Source: Pyrus communis
Taxonomy: Eukaryota > Streptophyta > Magnoliopsida > Rosales > Rosaceae
NCBI RefSeq assembly: GCF_963583255.1
Contig: NC_084810.1
Span: 6,045,751 to 6,109,750, forward strand
Direction: 5' to 3'
Length of the DNA stretch: 64,000 nt
A program made the position numbers and the translations under genes. Of the stretch, positions 34,347-47,110 are shown piece by piece; position 1 is the stretch's first letter; each line of letters starts with the position of its first letter. A model generated the notes under the pieces. The model saw only the letters and a program-made list of their open reading frames with translations, ran no database searches and was not told the origin of the DNA.

Positions 34347-35323
34347 CCTCGAAAATAGGCTAAATAGCCAAAATGGTCCCTGTGATTTGCATAACTCATC
34401 ACTTTGTCATTGAGATTGAAAATCAATAGAAATAGTCCCTAAGATTGTCAACCATCCATCATTTTAGTCATTCCGTTAAAAACTCCTTGGATAATCTTCA
34501 AAACTTCGTAACTCAATCGTTTCTTAACCAAATTCAACCCATAATATATCAAAATAAAGATAGGAAAGTTTAGAACAATATTATACGAAGCCCAATGGTT
34601 TCTGGAGATGGCCGGAAAATAGCCTCAAAGATGACTGATCCGCAGGGAAACTTAAAAACTCGCCGGAAACTGGGTAAACTTTAAATGTTCATAACTTCTT
34701 CAATAATCAACAAAATTGAGTGATTCAAAAATGAAAATCATACTTCTCGATGAGACAAAGAGAATGGTATCTTTCCCGACTGCTAACTTGCCGTGGTTTG
34801 GCCGGACAACGGCTTGAAAGTGGCTAATTCGAAAATGGTTAGCCACTTTCGAGCCGTTTTCCGGCCAAACCACGGTGAATTAGCAATCAAGAAAGGTACC
34901 ATTCTCTTCATTTCGTTGAGAAGTATGATTTTCATTTTGGAATTGCTTGATTTTGTTGAGTATTGAAGAAGTTATGAACGTTTAAAGTTTACCCAGTTTC
35001 TGGTGAGTTTTCCAGTTTTCTCGTGGACCAGTCACCTTTGAGGCTAGTTTCCGGCCATCTCTGGAAACCATTGGGCTTCCAAATGGTATAATCTTGTTCT
35101 ACACTTTCCTATCTTCATTTTGATATATTATGGGTCAAATTTGGTTAAGAAACGATTGAGTTACGAAGCTTTGAAAATTGCCCAAAGAGTTTTTTAACAG
35201 AAGGACCAAAATGATGGATGGTGGACAATCTCAGGGACCATTTCTATTGATTTTCAATCTCAAGGACCAAAGTGATGAGTTATGCAAATCTCAAGGACCA
35301 TTTTGGCTATTTAACCTCGTAAA
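34347..35323. mobile_element. 959-bp foldback element, Mutator-like
   Basis: Arms 34356-34827 and 34839-35314 are inverted copies of each other around an 11-base loop (ttcgaaaatgg). Termini read AAATAGCCAAAATGGTCC outward on both sides. CCTCGAAAA (34347-34355) and CCTCGTAAA (35315-35323) flank it, 8 of 9 identical, matching the 9-bp target duplications of Mutator-like elements. No transposase is present. A transcript through it would form a hairpin of about 470 bp with mismatches. Confidence 0.85.
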
Positions 35324-35995
35324 TATTTCCTTTCCTTCGATTAGTATTTCTGATACAGTTGCTTATTTCCACATTGTTATCGGAGTTTTGTTCCTGGAGA
35401 AAACACTGAAACCATCCTCAAAGATTATCTATGAAATGGCTACAAAACGATCTGGAATACTCTCATAAAACTTTTGGGAAATTTGGTTCAATTCTTCTAG
35501 TTATGTAATAATGGACAAGAATTTGTTTGTTGGGTTTGCTGAGCAGATCTAAAAAGGGGAAGAAAACAAATCAAACAATTTTGTTTTAGGCCTTGACATG
35601 CAGGACTTTGTTTATTTAGTTTTAGGCCTTGATAACTCTAAACCAAACAATTAGAGTTATCTGCATTGCTGCATCTGAGTTAGCATACATAATATGAGAT
35701 TGCAAGTGAGTTTTTTGCTTTCTGAAGGTAGTTCCTAGTGATAGGCATGAAACTAAATTTTTTTCAATAAACTGCGTACTTTTATTTTTTACATGAGTAC
35801 AAAATTTAAAATAAACGGCTACATTTAAGCCAAATTGTCTGAAGAAAGAAATTCTGGAAATTCACAATTCATACAAACGAAAACGAAAAACACTAAGAGG
35901 TGGATTATGTCCCAAACCTCTTTACCACACAACTTTAAATTGTTATCTGAGAAGTTTAAAACCTTCACTTATTCCATGAGCTTGTGACTTATCAG
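35324..35995. other. Intergenic, 3' side of RC1
   Basis: No gene. The part next to 35996 is presumably the 3'UTR of the minus-strand gene RC1. Confidence 0.4.
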
Positions 35996-37489
35996 CTATT
36001 TCCTGCAAACTATTCCATTCCCTCCGAAGGAATTACCAGTGCAGTCAAGCATTCCGTAATCCATCACGCTTGAATCTGTCTGATCCAGCTTACTGGGTTG
36101 AGTGAACACACAAGCAGTGCAATCCGCAGAGAAGAGTGATGTTGTTCTGTACTTGTGTTCACCTCCCAACACTGGCATAGCTATTCCTGGCTTTGCCGGG
36201 TTCTTGAAATCTGGCTGGTAAGTCCTTCCGAGCACTCCTTCAACGTTTGAGGATAAGTTGAAGAATCTGAACTGTACTTCCAGGTGAGCAAAACAGTCAT
36301 CTGATGGTAACTGATAATTGTGGATCCTATCATCTTCCTTTGTCACAGGCACCACATTTACTGAAATTTCAACAACTCCCAGTAGAGTTACCAAGACACT
36401 GTTCTTGTTCGATGTTCTTTCCACTATAATGGCATTGTCCGGAGATTCCCATGTGGAGAGATGAGATTCAGGGATGATTAGCTCCTCTCCGTTGTAAGTG
36501 AATTTCAAGTGGTTGATTTCATCAACCCATGTTGATGCTTTGCTGGCCTCAAGCGAGAAGCTTTTGGAGTCAAAGAGGAGTCCAAGGGCCTGAATCCAAG
36601 TGTTGTCCTTGGTTCGGTCTTCAGGGCGGACACCAATGAAGCGGGCATTGATTTGGAGGTTGGGATCAGAAACTAAGCTGAAGTAGTCATTTTTCTTGCC
36701 GTGGAAGTAAAAGACAATGCCGTCTCCACCAATGAAGCGAGGGTCCTGGCATGCTGATCCAGGGCCATTACAATTAGGCTTGGGACCTACGATTACCATC
36801 AACAATAAAAGAACATTGTCAGCAAGGATTTTTAGTTACCTAGGTACGTTTGAAATAAAAAGAAAACAAAGAGTGAAAACATTGTAAAAACAAAGTCTAG
36901 TAGCCTTACTTTTGCACTCAGCTTTGCATATAGGAGAGTCACAGTTGAGATAGCACATTTTAGCCATTTTGTCTGTCGGTGAAGTGGATGGACATTCCTG
37001 TGGGCATTGTACCTGCTTCCCAAAGCACGGGCTTTTCTTGGCATAGCAAACTTTAATATTTGGAGGTTGCTTGCCATTTGGAGGCTTTGGAGGTTGCTTA
37101 CCATTTGGAGGTTCCAGAGGTTGCTTACCATTTGGAGGTTTTGGAGGTTGGTTGCCGCCTGGAGGTTTCAGAGGTTGCTTACTGTTTGGTGGTTGCGGAG
37201 GATGCTCACCATTTGGAGGTTTCGTAGGATGCTCACCGTTTGGAGGTTTCAGAGGTTGCTTACTGTTTGGTGGTTGCGGAGGAAACTCACCATATGGAGG
37301 TTTCAGAGGATGCTCACCGTGTGGAGGTTTCAAAGGTTGCTTACCGTTTGGAGGTTTCGGAGGTTGCTGACCGTTTGAAGGTTTCGGAGGTTGCTTACCG
37401 TTTGGAGGTTGCATACTCTGTACCAGAACAGCAGCAGATACAAGGATTACAAGAACGATCAAAACCCTTTTGCTGCCTAAGAAATCCAT
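35996..37489 (-). CDS. RC1: root-cap/LEA-related secreted protein with proline-rich hinge
   Basis: Two exons, 37489-36910 and 36786-35996, join in phase 1 (K-S-P junction) to 456 residues; the intron is GTAAGG..CGTAG, 123 bp. Residues 1-25 are a signal peptide (MDFLGSKRVLIVLVILVSAA). Residues 28-143 are 13 tandem nonapeptides of the PPNGKQPPK type. A cysteine-rich module follows (VCYAKKSPCF, CPQECP, CYLNCDSPICKAEC). The large C-terminal domain shows GGDGIVFYFHGKK, DPNLQINARFIG, VNVVPVTKEDDRIHNYQ, DDCFAHLEVQFRF and GVLGRTYQPDF, the Root_cap family (PF06830), annotated in Arabidopsis as LEA-related. Biochemical role is unknown. The prolines suggest a hydroxylated, wall-associated hinge (inference). 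RC2 lacks the repeats. Confidence 0.9.
37061..37408 (-). repeat. 27-bp coding minisatellite inside RC1
   Basis: Thirteen 27-bp units encode nine-residue repeats, mostly PPNGKQPPK or PPNGKQPLK, with variants PPHGEHPLK, PPYGEFPPQ and PPNSKQPLK. The order suggests duplication of larger blocks, because 'PPNSKQPLK' and 'GEHP' units recur. Long open frames on the opposite strand here are mirror images of the repeat. Confidence 0.9.
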
Positions 37490-37535
37490 GTCTTCTTTTC
37501 TTTCTCCTTCAATGCCTCAGCAATGAAAGGTTGAT

Positions 37536-37544
37536 GTATATATA
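37536..37544 (-). promoter_or_regulatory. TATA box of RC1
   Basis: TATATATAC on the minus strand, about 47 bases before the RC1 start codon, so the 5'UTR would be very short. Confidence 0.55.
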
Positions 37545-38613
37545 TTGCCCAATTAACTTGACCTTTTTCCGCACGATTTTCTTGTTTATAATTACAAGGC
37601 TATCAAGTGGGGGTTTTGGTATTATCTTTTTCACGTATACATTCTAAGTTTGCTGATATAATTCGATGCTTTGGATAAGTTTGGTGATATTATTGGGATT
37701 AAAGAAATAGCTAATGACATTATGAGTTCTTGATTCCTTTTTCTTTTTCCTTTTGTTTTCGGAACTGTTTTGAATTTGATGCAACCTTTGCTGGTGAAGT
37801 TTGGCTCAATGCAATCCATAAGGAATATTGTGCATGATCCAAAATCCAATTTGCACAACAATAATTCACAATTTTAATTATTCACTAATTTTCCATAAGT
37901 GTTAAGATAAAACCTCACATATGAGGTTTATGGTTAATTTGAGAACAATATATGTGCATGCAGGGCCGGTCTTGAGTTTTAGACGTGTGTGAAGATAAAA
38001 AATGGCTACATATAAGCATGAAGGGAAAAAAAATTTAGTTTTGTCAATCACTGGAAGACATGGTCATAAATATGAAAACATAAAAATCAAACTTTAATCA
38101 GTTAACAAATTAGAAGTTTATTATCTTTACATATAAAGTATATTTTAACATGACATTTGAAATTTTTTTGATGTTTTGGAAAACAAATAATGAAAGAAAA
38201 CAAGCATACAAAATAATATGGCTGTGGTGCAAATTAAAACAACTAAACCAATCAAACCAGCTACTTGTTATACTAAATTCTCTTCTATTAGTGCATAATA
38301 TTCACTGACAACAAAATAAGATTCTGAGAGAAAAAAGGAAACTATCAAGTTGTTACTTTGTACCCGCTAATTGGATAAGTAATATACTACTGATATAATA
38401 TATACATGCACCAAATGAATTTTCGGAATTCTGTGTGGTAGCACCATCTACATATGCTGGTTCTGGGTGTGTGGTTTAACCTTAGTATTGAATTATAAAA
38501 TCTGTGACACAATAATTTTTTTAGTGATTGAATGTGATCTAAGCTATGAATTAAATTAAAATACTTGGCTCCTCAAGATTAAGTAGTTTCTCCTCAATTG
38601 ACTTAGTGGCCAA
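37545..38613. other. RC1 upstream region
   Basis: Non-coding. 'tttttagtgattgaatgtg' at about 38518 matches the RC2 upstream sequence near 49610, which marks the start of shared duplicated DNA before TE insertions. 'gcagggccggtcttgag' near 37963 resembles a DNA-transposon end. Confidence 0.45.
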
Positions 38614-39305
38614 TGTTGAGAATAGAATCTCACAGCGGTCACATAACAAAATCACTGAGGTCTCTTGTGATAAACCTCACACTTGTTGGACTGTGCAGAT
38701 GGTAATTAAGAAATTAGAGACAATATCGGTGTTGTTGGAAATGGGCCTTTGGCTCATCTCTCTAATAATTTGACAATGATATCAGAGCCAGAGAGCGCCC
38801 TGTGTTGCCATGTGATGGGTGGGTCTTCTTGGCCTGAGCGATGATGGTGGGTTCCTTGGCCCCCTGCGTTGGGTGATTCCCCTTGGCTCCACGTAGTAGC
38901 CGATTGTGGGTCTTTCACGTGTGACTCACTAATTGGGTCTCACGTGAAGGGTGTGTACTCCAACTATTGCCAAGACCATTGTGATAAAAACCCAATATCT
39001 AGTAATATGTGTTTAATTTAGGACAATATCGGTGTTGTTGGTGGTGGACCCTGTTTGGACCTACAAAGTTTATCTTGGTGCTAGAGCAGAGTATTATCTT
39101 GACTTGTCCTGGGGCTGAGTTACTGGGCTCGAACATCCACATCTGTCATATAACAAAATAATATACAATTAATATATGGAAGTTTCCACCCCTAATATCA
39201 CCTAGACTTTTTGTAATAAAACTCAACACTAGTAATAGATGGTTAAATTGAGACAATATTGATGACATTGGTGGTGGACCATGTTTGGGCCTACAAAGCT
39301 TATCA
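38614..39305 (+). mobile_element. TRIM copy, degraded, with extra LTR-like block
   Basis: LTR 38614-38775 (TGTTGAGAATAGAATCTCAC ... TTTGACA) is followed by a primer-site-like TGATATCAGAGCC, a non-coding internal part to about 38951 with the same words as the 7.2-kb copy (tggtgggttccttggcccc, actaattgggtctcacgtga), and then a degraded second LTR. A third LTR-like block at about 39110-39305 repeats 'gacaatattgatg.cattggtggtgg' and 'gggcctacaaag'. Confidence 0.65.
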
Positions 39306-40119
39306 CCTTTAAAGCAACAAGTGGCCTAACAAACTCAAACCTTTTTCACTTCAGCAACTCCTCACCGATCACCAAAATCCCTTCTTTTTTCTTGATCTTT
39401 TTTTGTTTTTTTTTACTCTTTCTATGGGGACGAGTCAACAAAAATCCTAAACCCTCCTTTTTGTCAACTTATCAAAGAGACGATCCAAAAGCCCATTCTA
39501 ACTAGGGGTGGGCAAACAAGTACAGGAATCGCGGGTCGGGGCGGGTAATCAAGGTTCGAGGCAAGTACGGGCCGGTTCCTAATTTTTAAAAAGAGAAACG
39601 GGGCGGGGCGGGGCTTTAGAATTTAGGGGCGGGTTGAGTCCAGAAGTATTAAAAAAAGAGGTACCCGGACCGATCCGTTTGTGTAACATCCCAATTTAAA
39701 TATATTACTGTCTCGGTCTCCCAGGCTCCCCCTAAACATTGTCTCCTTGTCTCCCTATCTCTTATCTCGATGCTTTTTCCTTTCTGAGAACACACACACA
39801 CCCCCAATCTCTCGATCTTTTTCTCTCATTCCTCCCCTTGTTTGTTCTTCCCCCATCTCTGCAACTCTCCTTCCCGGAGCAGACAGACCACACACACCCA
39901 TACCCACACCCCACCGCGACCTCCACCGTAGTGTCTCACACCTTCTCGAAGACTCTTCTTTCCTTAGTCTTCTTCCTCTCTCTCTTCTCCACAGTTTCTC
40001 TCTCTCCCGATGCCTTTGTCTCCGATTTCTCACATCTTGGATCTGTCGATTCTCAACCTCCTCCCTTTCGATCTCTCTTTCCCCCAGTCCCTCGATCTCT
40101 CTCTCCCATAGCCTTATGA

Positions 40120-40341
<222 letters not shown>

Positions 40342-40365
40342 AATTTTCATGGTGAATTGGGTCTA

Positions 40366-40473
40366 TGGTTTTGTACCAGATTTGCAAACGGCACGGCAAG
40401 TGGATGTGGGTCTTGATGTCGGAGACTGAGTTGAAGATCTGAAGGATGACGAGTCTAGGAGGCCATCGAAGTC
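40366..40473 (-). pseudogene. Likely captured F-box gene fragment
   Basis: On the minus strand one frame reads LVILQIFNSVSDIKT, matching the F-box core (LPDSLVLQIFN.VSDIKTL-like). Another frame nearby gives CRAVCKS, the usual continuation (RCRAVCKRF), so a frameshift separates them. The fragment is about 35 codons. It could be a chance resemblance, but the order of the two pieces favours an F-box source. Confidence 0.5.
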
Positions 40474-41050
40474 AGAAAAAAAAAATGTAAGAATGACCCA
40501 TGTACTCATCCCGAACCGGCCCGTTTTAAATGGGCCGGGTTAGGTCTTGTTCCAATAATGCAATACCCGGCCCGGCCTGTGCCCACCCCTAATTCTAACA
40601 ATACTAATTTGTTCCCAATTTGTTAATTACCACCTGCACAGTTTGACAGGTGTGTGCTTTAATCAAAGAAGGTCTCAATATTAGTTGGAGTGGGCTTTGA
40701 ATATTTAAACTCTTATTTTCTCCCTCATACTGCAGATGTGGAATATTTCAACACGCTCCTCATATGGACCCAATTAGTGGGTCAAACGTGGGAGATCCAC
40801 ACATCCGCAACCACATGGAGCCAAGAAGACCCACCCAACACGCGAGGCCAAGGGACCCACCATCATCACTCAAGGCGAAGGGGACCCACCCATTACGTAG
40901 CAATACGGACCTGCTCCCTGACTTTGTACCATGTTAAATTATCAGAGAGATAAGCCAAACGCCTACTTCCAACAACACTGATATTGTCCCCAACTTGTTA
41001 ATTACATGCACAATCTGACATGTGTGGGATTTTATCACAAAAGGCTTCGG

Positions 41051-44010
41051 TATTATGATAGGAGCATATTTAGGCAACTTAGTTGGCTTGTTCTTGTGCA
41101 TTTACGTTGTTATTTCTTAGTTCTTTAAGTCTTTTAAGTTATTTTCGTATGTTTTCAGGTTCTAAGGGCTAAAGGAGCAAAGAAGTGCATTTTGGAGCCT
41201 TTTGGAGCACTTTTGGGCTAAGGATGGATAGCTTATGCTTGGAGCCAAAGTGTTGGACGAAATTGAAGGCCTTGTATGCACTTTAGGACATAAAACAAAG
41301 GGCCTAGCCCATTCTCTTCCCAAAAACCATCCTAACCCGTGCATAACCTACCAATTCCAGCACCATCCACACCTTGCCGTGGCCTCCCCTTGCATTTCCA
41401 GCTTTCCCACTTCATCATTGCATCACATTCTCTTCCATATTCCCTCTTTAATCCACATGCATCTTTAATCATTCACTCACATGCTTTCCCAACAAATAAT
41501 TCAGCCACATGCACCCAAACAATCATTTGCCGTGGCTTTCACATTCATTTCCAGCACATCCTTGGTGTGCCGTGCACTCCCATCCCATTTCCAGCTTTCC
41601 CCCTTCATAAAACAATCAGCCACACTTCCACATGCATTCCCTCTTTAATCATTCCCTCCTAGCTATCATTCACATGCTCTCCCATCCATTCTCTCCCTAT
41701 AAAAACCATACACACTTCACACCAAGGAGGAGGCTTTTGCCGTGCATAACCTTGCATTCCAGCACTTCCCTTTCAAAGCCGTGCATGCCCCTTCCAACTC
41801 CAACCACTCCCCACTCCATTCCACATACAAACACCACCCCAAAACCTTTCTTTAGACCTTGTGCCACAACAAAGAGGAGGAGAAGAGGCCTAAACGTTCA
41901 TACAATTCAAGTTTGAGTTGTTGGAATTTTTAGGTGTTTCCTCTCCTTGATTTCAATGGTTAAATTTACTTATCTTTGTCTTGTACGTATGAGGAACTAA
42001 ACCCCCCCTTGGCTAGGGGGGGATTCGAAATACATGTTTATGCTTGCGATATGATTTGATTACTTCTAATTGCGTTTCATAAGTTGTGAATTCAATTTAC
42101 TTATCTATGTGAATTACATTGATTTGTGTGTGTTGGTTGAGAGTGCACGCTTAATTATCATGCATAAATTGGATGCTAGGATATAAGGAAATTTCACCTA
42201 ATCGTTATGGAATTATATTCACAAGTAGTAAAGGTTGATGATCTCAATCGTGTTAAGTAAATTCTTGGCATAAGTTTCATGCAATCATAGTAACAAGTGC
42301 TTCGTCAATGCTTATGGTTTTCAAAGAACTTAATGATTCTTGCTTGTATCTCTATTATGCAATCATGTAGGGGACTTGTGGGGAATGTTTTGGGTTGTCG
42401 TATGCAATCATCCAATTCAATAACGTTAGGAAAATCTGAGGGTTAATTAGTGCAATTCACGGTTAATCTGGGGCGTTGAGAATCATGGTTTATTGAAAAG
42501 CAATTGGAAATCGTTTTATATGCAAGTATAACATGTGTGGAGATGAACCCCTTAGCTAGCCTTCATTCCATTCATTAAATCCAAATTCGTTTTAAAATCT
42601 GTTCGTTTTACAAAGTTTTAAGTTTTGTTTTCAAATTCGTCAAAACCTCAATCCCCCTTTATTTTGTTGAGTCTTAGTCATTCAAATCTGTTTTATTTTG
42701 TGTCTTTAAGCATTTGGAGTCATAAACACTTTCAAATTCGTCCAAATCAAGTTCTAGTTTCTGTTTGAGTCAATTTGATTGTTTTAGGCAGTTTGAGTGT
42801 TTCAAATCTATTTTGAGTCATAGTAGTCTTGTTAAGAGTCTTTGGGCCCGTTTGTTTGACCGGATTAGGAAGGATTGGATTGGACTAGACTGTAATCCCT
42901 TGTTTGGTCTGCACCAGGAGTAGGTTTAATGACCTTACGTCGGACTCGCTCGGATTATACACCTCCTTACGAGTTCTTAACGAGGATCCCCAATTTCGGG
43001 CGGACTCGTGAGCCCTTCTGATAGAGAGAAAACCGCGAGAGAGTCACTCGTCCAAGAACCCCCCAAGGTCGGTCGTCCTGCTCGTCCTCATCTCTGCGTC
43101 TTTCCTCATTGTTGTCCTTGCCCTGCTCCCTCATCGTCGTCCCTATCATCTACCATTTTCAAACCCAGATCCCACAAAATTGGAAACAAAAGGCAAAAAT
43201 TTCTGCAATATTTCCATTTTCAAAACTAGATCCAAATCCAAAATTCAGAACAAAAAAGCGAAAAAAAAAAAAAAGAAATTGATGTGCGTTTGAAACGCTC
43301 AGCAGCTGTGCTCACACTCCACCTAGTCCAGACTCCCTGATCGTAGACCTTTGCTAATGATGCTGGAGAAGCAGACCCATGAAAACCCAAATGACCCAGA
43401 CTCTGAATGGGTTCTAATTTGCCAATTGGTCCCCAAAAAAAATTAAGAAGAAAACAGGGAGATGAGCAGAGAGAAATAGGAAGAAAAAGATGGAGATGAA
43501 GAGAGAGAGAGAGAGAGAGAGGGGCGAAGAAGAAAGAGGAAGAAACAGAGGGAGAGGGACAGAGCAAACTTGGAAAGAAATGGGGAGATTAGCGGAAAAG
43601 AATCAGGAATGGGGATGGGTGGTTTCTAGAATGAAAAAAAAGATAGTGGTAGTAATAAAATATTACTAAATGTGTATTAAATAATATAAAATATTAATAA
43701 AATATGAATTAAAAATATATTTGTTATTATCTAGCTTTTTAGTCCGACACTGCACCAAACGCCTCACTAAATTAGTCTAGCTTAGTCTAATCTAAGCCAG
43801 TCCAGCTTAGTCCCTGAAGCTAGTCCAGTCCGAGATAGTCCGGTGCAACAAACGCACCCTTTAAGTTTAGTTTTTGTGTTTTTAAGTCAATTTATATTAG
43901 ATTAGCACCCCTAGTTAATCCCCGGTTAGAACGATCCCTACTTACATCATTACTACAATTGTCACAAATAGGGTTTAATTTATGTGTCACATTCGTAACG
44001 CATCATATTA
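41051..44010. mobile_element. Solo LTR inside the TRIM, with 5-bp TSD
   Basis: The body, 41056-44005, begins TGATAGGAGCATATTTAGGC and ends CATTCGTAACGCATCA, with TATTA on both sides (41051-41055, 44006-44010). Without the nested Harbinger-like element it is about 1.93 kb. No primer site, polypurine tract or coding region is present, so it is a solo LTR, probably of a Ty3/gypsy element given the long AT-rich LTR. A 'P/S/H'-rich ORF set (41235-41916) is just LTR sequence. Confidence 0.8.
42841..43862. mobile_element. Harbinger-like non-autonomous element nested in the solo LTR
   Basis: The body, 42844-43859 (1,016 bp), starts GGGCCCGTTTGTTTG and ends with the complement of GGGTGCGTTTGTTGC (11 of the first 13 match). 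TTT flanks both sides. The right half is the reversed counterpart of the 20.2-kb element (tagtccagtccgagatagtc, aaatattaataaaatat). The middle differs and holds CT-rich/GA-rich sequence with (GA)10 at 43501-43521 and a low-complexity minus-strand ORF without domains. Confidence 0.78.
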
Positions 44011-44079
44011 GTTGGAGTGGGCTTTAGGATATTTATACTCTTATTTTCTTCCTCATACTGCCGATATGGAATATTTCAA

Positions 44080-45716
44080 AAACTGATTCATAGAACTTCA
44101 TGTTTAGAATCCAAACTTTTCATATTATAAACAACTCCAAAAAATAGTTTAAACCTCAAGATTGTTTAATCAATCAATTGTAACAAATAGATAGACGATT
44201 CTTAGTTAATGAATAACTCCTGAAATACATGGGTTGTGTATTGTGGAGGACTGCCCAAGGCATGGCCATACAAGCTTCAAGCCAAGTCAACTGGAAAAGG
44301 TCTCTTTAGAGTATTGACAATGGCATGGTTTGGTTCACTCATGTGAAGTAATCACCTCTTTTGCACCCGATAAACTGGCCTTGGAAACTGCATTGTCTGT
44401 GTACAACCATATCAATGGAGACGGATTCATATACATTCTTCGAACTTCCTCATTGGCCAGTTGCTTTCAAGAATATAATTTGTTCATGAAGTCCAGCAAA
44501 AGACATACATTCAAATCTAGCATACTTAATTTTTCTTTGTACTTTATAAGTCAAAAGCCTGAGGTATTAGGCCTGAAACCAATATGTCTTAACATTCATA
44601 GGTTGCTCACCATTTTTTGATATATGTTGAATGTAAAGGATCTTTCTGGATAAATATCTTTGGCAGCTAATCCTCTTGATTGTACGGTACTAGCATCTAA
44701 ATGTGAAAATGCATGTGTAGGATTGGTCAAATTGTCCGCAAGCACATAAACTACTTAAATAGAAGTTATAGATCCCTCTTTGATAGAAATAATCCTTTCT
44801 TGTAAAGTACACATTTTAGTACTAAGGGTTGATAACCCACAGTGGAAGGCATTGTACTCAAAGTTGATTCAAACACAAAACTTTAGATGCAAAAGTAAGC
44901 GCGGTTAACTACTTGAGCTACAAATTCGTTGTATATGTTGCTCACCAGCCGTTTCACTAATGAACAATATTGTAGAGAGTTTTTAAACTCTTTTTATGTA
45001 TGCAACATCACATTTTCTGTGAGTTTGAGTGCTATTTTCTATTCCAACAACTTGGCTCAAGAGAGTTGAAAATTGAAATGCTACCAAAATAGTAACATTT
45101 TGCACTCTAGCTCAAACTTCATTGTTTTGATGGAAAGAATTACAGCTAGCGAAGTCGGTTAATTGTTTATTTAGTTCCTAATATTTGTTTAGGTGTGGAG
45201 TGGAGTGTCATTTAAGTAGATCTTTAATTCTTACAAACAAATCAATGAGTGGAATGAACAAGAAAGATATAAGTATTTTATTCGTTATTTATAAAAAAGA
45301 AGTAGATGAAGTTATTTATTAGGGAGAAGCCAGTTAAATTATATGCTAAAATTGGGTTTACTAGCATTAAGTTTGCTGTTTATTAGGAAGTAGATGTAGT
45401 TGCTTATTAGAAATTTAGCAGCTCCTTGGGGTTGCTAATCAATTGAGAGTAAATGGAGAACAAGTCGTAAATGATGGAAAAAAACGAGTCATAAATTTTT
45501 AGACCAAATTTGCAAATTATGTGGTCACTAATAGGAAATAAGCACGTAAATTAACACTTAGACAATGATCCAATCATCGATAACTACGTCATATGATTTA
45601 CAAAAATCTGGCTTAAATAGATGGTCTCCTTAGTATTGTCCAAAACGAAAACTAGAAAAATTTAGGCTAGTATATGAGCTCTTGGAAACATCATCAAAGA
45701 AAGCTTGAGCCTTTGG
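44080..45716. other. Duplicated intergenic block, RC1 side
   Basis: From about 44232 the sequence is collinear with 49663-51250 (for example caactggaaaaggtctct, acatatattctt/acattctt.gaactt, tgagagtaaatggagaacaa.tcgta). This shows that RC1 and RC2 sit in duplicated segments. No gene is recognisable; ORF 44330-44620 is not supported. Confidence 0.6.
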
Positions 45717-47029
45717 GTTAGTGTTAACCCTAAAAACTACCAATCCTACGTGGCACGCAGGCCGAGTAATTAATAAGCTAACTACGTCATTCGGTTGTGT
45801 GCGGGGAGTGCCAATTAGTCGGCCAAGTTCGGCCGGGGAGTAAAATATGTTGATGTAGCGTTGGGTGAGCTGCTGACTTCTTGATCTTGCAACTGCGGCC
45901 GAGAAAGAAACACGTCTCGGCCTTTGGGTTATAGAGCTTGAAGACAAGGCTGCTAGTTTTACGAAGTTGAATATCAAATTCGGCTTTCAATGTGCCGAAT
46001 GTGGTAACCTGGTAACACCTCACTTCGCCAAGAAGGCTAATGAGATGACCTCTACCAACAAGGACTCAAAAATCCTTGTCGACCGAGACTTGGATAGGTA
46101 ATCAGTCGGTCGAGAAGCAATGTTGTTTATCCAAACTGAAGGTGCTTCTTGATTGGCTGATTCTACGGCTCCAGTGCTGTTTATCCAAACTGAAAATGTC
46201 GCCGGTTGCCTTCACAGTGCCGTTTATCCAAGGTTGTTGAGAGGTTTCACGTAAAGCGAGAGTTTGCGCAGGACAATTTGTGTGTTGAATTGGAGGGCGC
46301 TCTGAATGTTGTCCGCGGCTTGGTATTTATAAGAACGAACTGCCTTACCCTCAAGTTGTAGCCGCATCACACGATTCTTGGAATATTACTCTAGGTAGAA
46401 TAATCATCACTTAATCTCGCTGATTATCCTATACACGCAATTGCATTAGGATAATTGTCCCCTCAACACTCGTCGGCCAATTGGAAGTCATCACATGCAT
46501 CATGATAGAATTCTAAATTGCATGGAACCATGGATAATCATTATCATCACCTCCACATGTTAGCCAAAGATAGAATCCTAATAGAACTCTTTATTTGCTG
46601 CATGCAAAATTAAAAGCCGCCACCTCATCATCCATTGCCAGTGATAATCCACGTGCATAGCAAGTCTGTAGGTCTTTAGCTAATCCCAAAAGCCATTCTG
46701 ACCACGTCACCATTTCAATTTCATCTTTATCTCATGCATGGATTAATTGCATGAAATTAATCCAGTAGTAGATGCACTGCCATATGCCGAATATCTCCAA
46801 TTAATTTGAATTGTAGGTCAGAGATACTATTTTGCATCATGTTTATCTAGAACAAGAGAAAAACCAAGATAATTCACTATTAAAAAATAATCATTATGAT
46901 TAAAAATCATAATATTATCTCTTAACAATAAAATTATCTTAATTTCTTCATATGACGGTGTGAAGTTATGTTCATTTAACAGTCTTGATTGCACGGGCCG
47001 ATGGTGTAAATTTGGGTACAAACAGTTAG
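45717..47029 (-). mobile_element. Solo LTR, 1,303 bp, minus strand, with TSD
   Basis: The body, 45722-47024, has ends TG..CA (plus: TGTTAACCCTAAAAAC ... TTTGGGTACAAACA) and identical 5-bp flanks GTTAG (45717-45721, 47025-47029). On the minus strand a promoter-like TTATAAATACCAAG occurs near 46333, as in an LTR U3/R boundary. No internal domain is attached. The ORFs at 45630-46023 fall within LTR sequence and are not genes. Confidence 0.8.
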
Positions 47030-47110
47030 TCTAACGGACAATGGTGGGTAGAGAAGTGTTGTCGCCTAGGTCAAGGGTTCGATACCTTTTCATTATAAGT
47101 GATAAATAAG
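47030..47110 (+). mobile_element. SINE-like tRNA-derived fragment, host of the solo LTR
   Basis: A-box-like 'tctaacggacaatggtgggtag' and B-box AAGGGTTCGATACC (near 47064). Joining across the LTR gives 'gcctttgggttagtctaacgg', so the LTR probably landed at the head of this SINE. Confidence 0.45.

Noticed and set aside
37007..37647. Plus-strand Gly/Cys- and Trp/Arg-rich ORFs
   Set aside because: They are the reverse strand of the RC1 proline-rich repeat.
41235..41916. His/Pro/Ser-rich ORFs
   Set aside because: They fall inside a solo LTR bounded by a perfect TSD.
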